From an uncultured Flavobacteriaceae bacterium (GTDB lineage Bacteria > Bacteroidota > Bacteroidia > Flavobacteriales > Flavobacteriaceae), in NCBI GenBank assembly GCA_938041595.1, contig CALITN010000043.1, positions 1-10,642 of the forward strand: DNA of 10,642 bases, in the 5' to 3' direction. Positions 1 to 5,610 of the stretch are shown piece after piece; position 1 is the stretch's first letter, and each line of letters starts with the position of its first letter. Position numbers and translations under genes: made by a program. Below the pieces are notes generated by a model. That model saw nothing but the letters and a program-made list of their open reading frames with translations. It made no database searches and was not told the DNA's origin.

Positions 1-225
1 TTTGGTTTTTTGGCGCAACTGTATATGACCAAGGCTTTTCGTTCCTATGAGGCAAACATGATTGCTCCGTTCAAATATGTTGAGGTCTTTTTCACCCTGT
101 CTATTGGTGTTTTTGTCTTTGGAGAAACCTACACTTTTTTCAACCTACTAGGAATCTTACTAGTTATTAGCGGACTGATTTGCAATATATTATATAAGTC
201 GAGAAGCCAGAAAAAAGTATCATAG
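1..225 (+). CDS. EamA/DMT-family transporter, C-terminal fragment
   Basis: This is the 3' end of a gene that begins left of the window; the frame is open from base 1 and stops with TAG, leaving 74 codons. The fragment has two hydrophobic segments, roughly residues 25-42 and 46-66 of what is visible, separated by a Gly-Glu turn (FGETYTFFNLLG), and ends in a short basic tail. That GE turn followed by a Gly-rich last helix is the usual end of the second EamA repeat in drug/metabolite transporter (DMT) inner-membrane permeases, which typically have ten helices. The substrate cannot be told from this piece. Assignment to the superfamily rests on the hydrophobic pattern and the GE motif; the missing N-terminal part would be needed to go further. 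Confidence 0.7.
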   Translation, partial: FGFLAQLYMTKAFRSYEANMIAPFKYVEVFFTLSIGVFVFGETYTFFNLLGILLVISGLICNILYKSRSQKKVS

Positions 226-415
226 GCTTGTATTATTAAGGCTATATTTAGCGATGTTACCTATTTATCGCCCCATTTCATTCCATTAGCAAGTGTATTT
301 TCCGTCTCAAAAGAGGGGGGTTATTCATCCTCTAGGGGGTGCTGTCGGTTTTACCGCCCTTGTGGTTTTGTAAAAGGGGTACGCTCTACGTCCGATATCA
401 GATTCCCTGCGTATC

Positions 416-997
416 CTAGGAAGGACATTGAATATAGGAAACGCCATCAAAATCACGTTTAAAAAAGCGATTCTTTGCTTCAATAAAATCGTTTATTTTG
501 ACATCACTACGGGGTACCGAAGGCCACATAATGTCTTCTGGATCGCTGGAATGTTCGTAGCGATACACATCGTGACCAAACTCATGATACATGAGCCACA
601 ACTGTTGTACTTCGGAATAATCTTCCCAGTAGTCTTTGATAACGCTGATGTCAACGACACTATTATTGCAATAACCGATGAATGTTGAAAAACCTGCATG
701 ATCAGGCGTCACACCCGAAGCCATCTGCTCAGGAGTTTGAACTACAAAACGAACCAATACTTGACTATTGAGGGCACCATAATCGGGTCCACCACGGGTA
801 CATTTGACATCTTCCACAAAAAGATTCCAGTAGGTGGATAAATCATTTTCGTCCACAGACTTGTAATCCACACAAGAGGGAAGTTGTGCTTCTTCAATAA
901 CTTCATCTACTTCTTCCTCAGCGCCATCATCCGATTTAGAACAGCTGGCTACAAAGAATAAACTCGGTAATAGTAAGAGTATGTAGGGGTGCTTCAT
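416..997 (-). CDS. Putative surface lipoprotein zinc metallopeptidase (HEFGH motif)
   Basis: The product has 193 residues. Residues 1-18 form a lipoprotein signal peptide ending in the lipobox V-A-S-C, with lipidated Cys19. Right after it come SKSDD and a run of Glu/Asp to about residue 36; an acidic SDD-type stretch just after the Cys is the known export signal for surface display of lipoproteins in Bacteroidota, so an outer-face location is inferred. Near the C-terminus is H138-E-F-G-H142, then H149 and, eight residues on, Met157 in DIMWPS. HExxH supplies two zinc ligands and the catalytic Glu in metallopeptidases; H149 could be the third ligand and Met157 a Met-turn, as in metzincins, although the third His comes one residue later than the metzincin HExxHxxGxxH. 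Cys42, Cys66, Cys110 and Cys191 could form disulfides. The substrate is unknown. It is divergent from the next gene and preceded by a good promoter match. Confidence 0.75.
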   Translation of the reverse strand: MKHPYILLLLPSLFFVASCSKSDDGAEEEVDEVIEEAQLPSCVDYKSVDENDLSTYWNLFVEDVKCTRGGPDYGALNSQVLVRFVVQTPEQMASGVTPDHAGFSTFIGYCNNSVVDISVIKDYWEDYSEVQQLWLMYHEFGHDVYRYEHSSDPEDIMWPSVPRSDVKINDFIEAKNRFFKRDFDGVSYIQCPS

Positions 998-1013
998 AAC
1001 ATTTTAATTTCCC

Positions 1014-1042
1014 TAAAATTACAAAAAATGGGTTAGTATCAA
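1014..1042 (-). promoter_or_regulatory. Predicted housekeeping promoter of the lipoprotein gene
   Basis: On the minus strand, TTG (1042-1040) is followed after 18 nt by TAATTTTA (1021-1014), close to the Bacteroidota consensus TTG-N19-TAnnTTTG. The -7 box ends 16 nt before the ATG at 997, giving a very short leader. It lies back to back with the promoter of the rightward gene in the same 120-bp gap. Confidence 0.5.
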
Positions 1043-1072
1043 TCAAGCTATATGACAGAAAGTAGATAGATT

Positions 1073-1102
1073 TTGCTAGTTGCATGTTATTCGGTAGTTT
1101 TA
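1073..1102 (+). promoter_or_regulatory. Predicted housekeeping promoter of the secreted-protein gene
   Basis: TTG at 1073-1075 is followed after exactly 19 nt by TAGTTTTA at 1095-1102, a near match to TTG-N19-TAnnTTTG (last base A instead of G). The ATG at 1118 lies 15 nt after the -7 box. This supports starting the gene at 1118 rather than at the in-frame TTG at 1073, which would sit inside the promoter. It may drive all three rightward genes up to 3486. Confidence 0.5.
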
Positions 1103-1117
1103 GGTAAAATTGTAACA

Positions 1118-1987
1118 ATGAATCGATTTGTGTTTGGGATGTCTCTGTTGGTGTGTATGTTGTCCTTTGGACAATCCCAAAATCTTGTTAATACCGTCAA
1201 AAATCAATTCAACCTAACCTATGATTTAACGATTGCAGACAGCCCCATATCGGCTCGCAACTTGTTTCGTTCCAATGACGCATTGATGGAGCGCTACTTG
1301 CAATACGTAACGCGTCAAAATCCCACATGGTATTTGCACTATTTCAACCGCAATGCTATGCAGCGTTATGGATGGCAAAATCATTGGGAACTCTATCAAG
1401 AGCGTTTTTTGGTTTGGTCCGATTGGTTGCAGAATTCTTTTCGTTGGAATACTATTTTTGACTGGAACAAACCTCGGAAGTTATTTCAGTTTTTGACCCC
1501 TGCCATCAGTCCTTTACAAACATACAATAGGGCATATTTTAGGGACAATTGGGTCATTCAGCGACGCATGGATCGTTTGTTGGACAATGACACCCGTGAA
1601 GAGAGATACGCAATTAAGAACGAGGAAAACAAAGCACCTAGACAAAATACTAGCAATCCAAAGCAAACCCTTTCCAGCTTGGTAAGGGAATTGAAAAGCC
1701 GAAATGTAGCGGTGGAAAGCCATACCCGAAGAGCGTTTATTCCTCGTGATAAGCGAGATGTTATCTATAATAGAAACCGAGTTCAGGCACAAGGAATGGC
1801 AAAGGGAAGACAATCTCAAAGCGCACAAAACTATAGGCAAAACAAATCCTCCGAACAGGGGGTACGATCGTATTCCCCTTCACAATATAATAGGCCTGCA
1901 CGTTCTGTGGTTCCTAGCTCAAGTTCTACGGCTATGACGAAACCAGGCGGTAATGGAGCAAGCTCATCAGCGGCTCGTGAGCAATAA
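1118..1987 (+). CDS. Secreted Trp/Arg-rich protein of unknown function
   Basis: The product has 289 residues from ATG 1118; the frame stays open up to a TTG at 1073, but that lies in the predicted promoter and would put extra residues before a good signal peptide. Residues 1 to about 19 (MNRFVFG..LSFGQS) look like a Sec signal peptide. Residues 20-160 are rich in aromatic residues, with Trp at 71, 86, 90, 100, 103, 110, 116 and 145, and probably form a helical domain. Residues about 165-289 are low in hydrophobic residues and rich in Arg, Ser, Gln and Asn, ending in a Ser/Ala/Gly tail, so probably disordered. There is no Cys in the mature part. I recognise no family. It lies 59 nt upstream of the isomerase-family gene on the same strand and may share its transcript. 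Confidence 0.75.
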   Translation: MNRFVFGMSLLVCMLSFGQSQNLVNTVKNQFNLTYDLTIADSPISARNLFRSNDALMERYLQYVTRQNPTWYLHYFNRNAMQRYGWQNHWELYQERFLVWSDWLQNSFRWNTIFDWNKPRKLFQFLTPAISPLQTYNRAYFRDNWVIQRRMDRLLDNDTREERYAIKNEENKAPRQNTSNPKQTLSSLVRELKSRNVAVESHTRRAFIPRDKRDVIYNRNRVQAQGMAKGRQSQSAQNYRQNKSSEQGVRSYSPSQYNRPARSVVPSSSSTAMTKPGGNGASSSAAREQ

Positions 1988-2046
1988 TATGTAATCGTTT
2001 TTTTATACATTTAGGGAACTTCCTATTAAATGGAAGATCCTTACTT

Positions 2047-2910
2047 ATGCATCGAAGAACCTTTATAAAAAACACGGCCTTATCAGGATTGCTTTTACAT
2101 CCAATGACTAACGCAAGCACAAACCATCAAGCAGCAGAAACCTTTAAACTGAACAACAACATTCATCACTCAGTCTGTCAATGGTGTTTTGAGGATATTC
2201 CTTTGGATACTTTTTTACCCATTATCAAAGACATGGGAATTCAGGCCATTGATCTCATTGGTCCAAAAGACTGGCCTACACTAAAAAAACACGGTATTCA
2301 CTGTTCCATGTGTAACGGTGCTGAGATCAGCCTTACGGAAGGATGGAATGATCATCAGTATCATGAAATTTTGATTCGTAATTATACGGAAATAATCCCT
2401 CAAGTAGCTGCCGCAGGCTATACCAATCTAATTTGTTTCAGTGGCAATCGCAATGGAATGTCCGACACACAAGGGCTGGCGAATTGTGTTGAAGGCTTAT
2501 CAAAGATTCTTCCTTTGGCAGAAAAATATGGTGTGGTTTTGCAGATGGAATTGTTCAATCAGATCAACCATCCTGATTATATGTGTGACTCTACCGAATG
2601 GGGGATTGCCTTGTGTAAGGCCTTAGGATCCGATAATTTCAAATTGCTCTATGATATTTATCATATGCAAATTCAAGAGGGGGACATCATCCGCAGCATT
2701 CAGACCCACCACCAATACTTTGGGCACTATCATACGGCTGGAGTTCCAGGACGTCACGAAATTGATGAAAACCAAGAGCTTTTTTACCCAGCCATTATGC
2801 GAGCTATCGTTGCTACTGGATTTCAGGGCTATGTCGCGCAGGAGTTTATCCCAACCAAGGAAAACCCGTTAGATTCCCTCCGGGAAGCCATTCAAATTTG
2901 TGATGTATAA
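2047..2910 (+). CDS. Hydroxypyruvate isomerase-family TIM-barrel protein with Tat signal
   Basis: The product has 287 residues. The N-terminus (HRRTFIKN followed by a hydrophobic stretch to about residue 20) is a twin-arginine signal, so export as a folded protein is predicted. From residue 38 onward it matches the hydroxypyruvate isomerase group of the xylose-isomerase-like TIM barrels. Likely metal and catalytic positions visible are E168 (LQMELFNQ), D203 and H206 (LLYDIYHMQ), H229 in the GHYHTAGVPGR loop, and E266 (VAQEFIPT). True hydroxypyruvate isomerase interconverts hydroxypyruvate and tartronate semialdehyde, but many exported homologues in Bacteroidota have untested activity on sugars or sugar derivatives, so the reaction is uncertain. 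The fold and the family motifs are clear. The next gene starts only 9 nt after its stop, so the two are very probably co-transcribed. Confidence 0.88.
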   Translation: MHRRTFIKNTALSGLLLHPMTNASTNHQAAETFKLNNNIHHSVCQWCFEDIPLDTFLPIIKDMGIQAIDLIGPKDWPTLKKHGIHCSMCNGAEISLTEGWNDHQYHEILIRNYTEIIPQVAAAGYTNLICFSGNRNGMSDTQGLANCVEGLSKILPLAEKYGVVLQMELFNQINHPDYMCDSTEWGIALCKALGSDNFKLLYDIYHMQIQEGDIIRSIQTHHQYFGHYHTAGVPGRHEIDENQELFYPAIMRAIVATGFQGYVAQEFIPTKENPLDSLREAIQICDV

Positions 2911-2919
2911 GTTTTTGGA

Positions 2920-3486
2920 ATGTTATTGTTCCTAAGACTCCTCTTGATTTTCACCCTTTCTCAACCACAATTGGTTCCTGTTACGGTTGATGACTTCGAG
3001 CGTTTTGTCAATGCAACACAGTATACTACCGATGCAGAACGTTACGGTTGGTCTATTGTTCAGATAGACGTTTACCGTTACCGAACCCAATGGGGTGCTT
3101 TTTGGTGTCAGCCCGATGGTCTTCATCCACCCTCATCAAAAGAATTACCTGTAACCCAAGTTAGTTATAACGACGCCATAGCGTACTGTCGTTGGGCAGG
3201 AGTACGATTGCCAACCTACGCGGAGTACTGGCAGTCGGTGGCGCTCGATACACGCCCCATCCGATCCGATAACCGAGGACCTATCGCCTCAGCGAAAGAC
3301 GTTAATGTGGTGGGCAATGTGTGGGATATAACCCAGCAAATAGATGCAAAGGCAAAAATTAGACTTGCAGGAGGCTCCCTGTTCTGCTCCCAATCGACTT
3401 GCCATGGGACTATTCCTGAGCGAGAGCTCTTTGTCGATTCGGAAACCGCCAATATCCATATTGGATTTAGTGTTTTGGTAGATTAA
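2920..3486 (+). CDS. Compact FGE/SUMF1-like (formylglycine-generating enzyme family) protein
   Basis: The product has 188 residues. A hydrophobic N-terminus (about residues 1-14) suggests export. The rest carries FGE-sulfatase landmarks in order: PVTVDDFERFVNAT (20-33), PVTQVSYNDAIAYCRWAGVRLPT (about 77-99), VGNVWDIT (131-138), and AGGSLFC with C156-SQST-C161. The C-x4-C pair and the preceding Ser match the active-site cysteines that bind copper and oxidise a sulfatase Cys to formylglycine in genuine FGEs. The domain is much shorter than a normal FGE (about 250-300 residues): the region between EYW and VGNVW is only about 27 residues, and the usual final GFR reads GFS. No sulfatase and no CxPxR substrate motif is seen in the neighbouring products, so the role is unclear. 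It could be a minimal enzyme or a binding domain. It follows the isomerase gene by 9 nt. Confidence 0.82.
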   Translation: MLLFLRLLLIFTLSQPQLVPVTVDDFERFVNATQYTTDAERYGWSIVQIDVYRYRTQWGAFWCQPDGLHPPSSKELPVTQVSYNDAIAYCRWAGVRLPTYAEYWQSVALDTRPIRSDNRGPIASAKDVNVVGNVWDITQQIDAKAKIRLAGGSLFCSQSTCHGTIPERELFVDSETANIHIGFSVLVD

Positions 3487-3489
3487 AGC

Positions 3490-4041
3490 TCAATCATACC
3501 AAACGACTTTATCTTCCCAAAAACCAGGGGTTCGTTGCGGTAGTTCCCCTTCGAAATGACCTAGATAAAATAGACCCAAACAGCGCTCTCCTTCGTTAAA
3601 TGGGATAAAATTATGCATCTGATCGCAGTAAGAAGGGGAGCTCCAGTAGCCTCCTAATCCCAATACGGTTGCTTGAAGCCAGAGGTTTTGAACCGCCATG
3701 GCAGTAGCAGCTATTTCTTCCCATTCGGGGATGCATTCCGCTGGATCTCGTTGCATACATAAAAGAATTACTACTGGTGATCGAGCTATTTTATCCTTAA
3801 TCTTTTGTTGTTTGATCGCAGAAAATTTTTTGGTGGTTTGCGCATATGTTTCCGCCATAAACGTACCCAAAGCCTCTTTGTGGGTTCCTTGCAGTACCTT
3901 AAACCGCCATGGTTCTGTTTTGCGATGGGTAGGCGCCCAGTTAGCTGCTTCGAGTAAGCTACTGATATCGCTTTTAGCTACTGCTTTTTGGGAAAATTGA
4001 ACCGGGAATACGGACCGTCGGAGGGGAATGGGATTTTTCAT
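3490..4041 (-). CDS. Nitroreductase-family FMN oxidoreductase (YdjA-like)
   Basis: The product has 183 residues, the length of the short YdjA-type branch of the nitroreductase family: small homodimeric, FMN-dependent cytoplasmic NAD(P)H oxidoreductases acting on nitro compounds, quinones or unknown physiological substrates. Visible landmarks are the N-terminal RRSVF that contacts the FMN phosphate (residues 8-12), ANWAPTHRKTEPWRF (33-47) typical of the YdjA branch, the central helix with AATAMAVQNLWLQA (111-124), and LGLGGYWSS (127-135) near the flavin. Nothing essential appears missing. Its stop lies 3 nt from the stop of the FGE-like gene, which runs toward it, with no room for a separate terminator. 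No convincing promoter was found in front of the ATG. The physiological substrate cannot be deduced. Confidence 0.9.
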   Translation of the reverse strand: MKNPIPLRRSVFPVQFSQKAVAKSDISSLLEAANWAPTHRKTEPWRFKVLQGTHKEALGTFMAETYAQTTKKFSAIKQQKIKDKIARSPVVILLCMQRDPAECIPEWEEIAATAMAVQNLWLQATVLGLGGYWSSPSYCDQMHNFIPFNEGERCLGLFYLGHFEGELPQRTPGFWEDKVVWYD

Positions 4042-4137
4042 AATGTGATGAATGGAAAATCAATATAATTCGTATAGTCTTTTTTAAGGATTACCATGTT
4101 TAATATAGTAAAGGTAATACTAGGTAGGGGAAGAATC

Positions 4138-4166
4138 AAAAAAGGCTCCACATTGCTGTGAAGCCT
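4138..4166 (-). terminator. Intrinsic terminator of the tRNA gene
   Basis: Read on the minus strand, AGGCTTCACA (4166-4157), loop GCAA, TGTGGAGCCT (4152-4143) form a 10-bp stem with a single U-G wobble and a GNRA-type tetraloop, followed by a run of T (opposite the A run at 4138-4143). It begins 11 nt after the tRNA 3' end. Confidence 0.85.
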
Positions 4167-4177
4167 AAACATTGCTG

Positions 4178-4251
4178 TAGCGAGAGGGAGACTTGAACTC
4201 CCGACCTCCGGGTTATGAATCCGACGCTCTAACCGGCTGAGCTACCTCGCC
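4178..4251 (-). tRNA. tRNA-Met (CAT anticodon), elongator type or tRNA-Ile2
   Basis: The minus strand folds into a complete cloverleaf of 74 nt: acceptor GGCGAGG/TCTCGCT (with G1-U72 and G7-U66 wobbles), D arm GCTC/GAGC, anticodon loop TTCATAA, variable loop AGGTC, T arm GGGAG-TTCAAGT-CTCCC, discriminator A73. CCA is not encoded, since CAG follows. The anticodon stem TCGGA/CCCGG has an A31-C39 opposition next to the loop. It is not an initiator: there is no 1-72 mismatch and no set of three G-C pairs at the base of the anticodon stem. CAT anticodons are shared with tRNA-Ile2, where C34 is modified to lysidine; I favour elongator Met, but the choice needs a comparison of all CAT tRNAs of the genome. 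Confidence 0.92.
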
Positions 4252-4260
4252 ATGGGAGCG

Positions 4261-4291
4261 CAAATATAAACTTAAAATGACTATGAAGCAA
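4261..4291 (-). promoter_or_regulatory. Promoter of the tRNA gene
   Basis: On the minus strand TTG (4291-4289), 20 nt, then TATATTTG (4268-4261), a perfect -7 box for the Bacteroidota consensus TAnnTTTG. The box ends 9 nt before the mature tRNA 5' end at 4251, so transcription would start only a few bases upstream of the tRNA. Confidence 0.75.
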
Positions 4292-4374
4292 TGCCGGTAT
4301 TTAAATTTATTCCTAGTTAGAAAGCTCTAATGAAGTTTTTTTATATATTAACGATTCTATTTATATAACAAACC

Positions 4375-4767
4375 ATGAATCAAAAAAAGCCCTTTTCTAT
4401 CGAGTTTGATTTTCACGCATCTCCTCAATTGTTGTTTCAATACCTAAGCACTCCTTCGGGCTTAAGTGAATGGTTTGCCGATAATGTGAATTCGCGCGGG
4501 GAAGATTTTACCTTTATTTGGGATGATGGTGAAGAATATGCCAAACTTCTTTCCAAGAAAACGAATCAAAAGGTCCGTTTCCAATGGCTTAATGATGAGC
4601 CTGATCAAGAGGAGTATTTTTTTGAATTTGTCATACAGGTGGATGCCATCACCAAGGATGTCTCATTGATCATCAATGATTTTGCCGAAGAAGAAGAAAT
4701 CGAAGAATCTAAAATGTTTTGGGATAATTCGATCACAGCCCTCAAACAAGTACTGGGTTCTGTCTAA
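4375..4767 (+). CDS. START-like domain protein (SRPBCC/AHSA1 superfamily)
   Basis: The product has 130 residues and no signal peptide, so it is cytoplasmic. The opening strand FSIEFDFHASPQLLFQYLSTPSGLSEWFADNV (7-38) is the typical start of a helix-grip (SRPBCC) fold as in AHSA1/START-like proteins, and the end SKMFWDNSITALKQVLG (112-128) is the long C-terminal helix that lines the cavity. The length fits the compact START-like family common in Bacteroidota. The middle is acidic, with a DDGEE stretch (50-54) and FAEEEEIEES (103-112). SRPBCC proteins bind hydrophobic ligands or partner proteins; no ligand is known for this group and no catalytic residues are evident. It ends 9 nt before the aminotransferase homologue, so co-transcription is likely. 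No clear promoter box was found in the AT-rich 80 bp before the ATG. Confidence 0.88.
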   Translation: MNQKKPFSIEFDFHASPQLLFQYLSTPSGLSEWFADNVNSRGEDFTFIWDDGEEYAKLLSKKTNQKVRFQWLNDEPDQEEYFFEFVIQVDAITKDVSLIINDFAEEEEIEESKMFWDNSITALKQVLGSV

Positions 4768-4776
4768 CTTTGAGCT

Positions 4777-5610
4777 ATGATTCGATATAATGGCCAAGGC
4801 TACTCCGACTGGAGCCGTCTTCCTTTTCAAGAGTTTTCTTTTTCACAATTAGGAGCCCAATTTACCATTCCGATTTATTGGCAACATACGGCACCCCTTT
4901 TTTGGGAAGCGACTTATTTTCATTGGATGTCTAGCCTACGGAGATGGCGTATGCAAATTCCGATGATGCTCACACCTGATTATTTGGAGTCCGAATTGAA
5001 AACCTTTTCGCAAACGGCATCGCCAGAGCAAACTCAGCTATTTACATTGACGGCTTTTCGACAAACTCCATCCCGTGCGTCGACGCCCCAAAGTTCTTTA
5101 GGATGGGTTTTGGAGCATAAAGGGAGCTTTCCCAAAGATTCTCCATCAGAATCGGTGCAAATCGAACTTTATAAAGATCTATATCTTTCCGAAGACTACT
5201 ATGCTACCCTACCAGCATCACAGCAAACCCAACGAGATTTAGCACAGATTTACGCACATGAAAATGGCTATGCAGACTGTTTGTTACTGAACACTCAAAA
5301 AAATATCGTAGAATCTGCCCAAGGATCTCTATTTCTTTTGTCAGAAGAGGGCGAAGTGATTACTCCCGACCTGGCCTCGGGTTGTCAAGCAACTGTTTTA
5401 CGGGCCGCTTTTATTGATTGGTTAAAAAAACAAGAAGGAATTACGCTTCAGGAACGCCCCGTTTCACCTTTTGAATTGCAAAAAGCCGATGCTTTGTGTC
5501 TTTTATCTCCTTTTTCGGGGGCGCTAAGTGTTTCAAGCTACCGAAAAAAAAATTATACTGAAACGCAACTTCAGCAGTGGTATGATACGTTTTGGGCCGC
5601 ACGTACTTAG
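4777..5610 (+). CDS. Class IV aminotransferase/aminodeoxychorismate lyase homologue, probably lacking the PLP lysine
   Basis: The product has 277 residues, a normal length for fold-type IV PLP enzymes (branched-chain aminotransferase, 4-amino-4-deoxychorismate lyase). Family landmarks: LFWEATYFHWMSSLRRWRMQIP (41-62), ENGYADCLLLN (162-172), NIVESAQGSLFLL (176-188) and ITPDLASGCQATVLR (195-209). Three catalytic features look changed. The position that I align with the Schiff-base lysine (family pattern S/T-L-K) reads TLP, with Pro146. The N-terminal GD-x-F-E-T element reads FSQLGAQFTIP. The usual Asn after the conserved Glu (E179) reads Ser. The protein may therefore be an inactive relative or use another lysine. 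In many flavobacteria the equivalent gene occupies the same place after the START-like gene. Its stop codon overlaps that of the convergent YqgE gene. Confidence 0.82.
   Translation: MIRYNGQGYSDWSRLPFQEFSFSQLGAQFTIPIYWQHTAPLFWEATYFHWMSSLRRWRMQIPMMLTPDYLESELKTFSQTASPEQTQLFTLTAFRQTPSRASTPQSSLGWVLEHKGSFPKDSPSESVQIELYKDLYLSEDYYATLPASQQTQRDLAQIYAHENGYADCLLLNTQKNIVESAQGSLFLLSEEGEVITPDLASGCQATVLRAAFIDWLKKQEGITLQERPVSPFELQKADALCLLSPFSGALSVSSYRKKNYTETQLQQWYDTFWAART

Noticed and set aside
226..415. Gap between the transporter and the lipoprotein, with G-rich runs and a possible short hairpin (AGAGG/CCTCT around 303-325)
   Set aside because: The stem is only 5 bp with a 12-nt loop, and the small CGGT/ACCG hairpin nearby is 4 bp. 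No ORF, tRNA or convincing terminator is seen.
1073..1117. Upstream TTG start extending the secreted protein by 15 residues
   Set aside because: The TTG coincides with the predicted -33 promoter element and the extension would spoil the signal peptide starting at 1118.
2018..2036. Inverted repeat CTTCC/GGAAG between the secreted protein and the isomerase gene
   Set aside because: A 5-bp stem with an 8-nt loop and no T run; too weak for a terminator or operator call.
4095..4160. Short rightward ORF of 21 codons starting ATGTTTAATATA
   Set aside because: It runs into the tRNA terminator hairpin, has no promoter or ribosome site, and overlaps nothing conserved.
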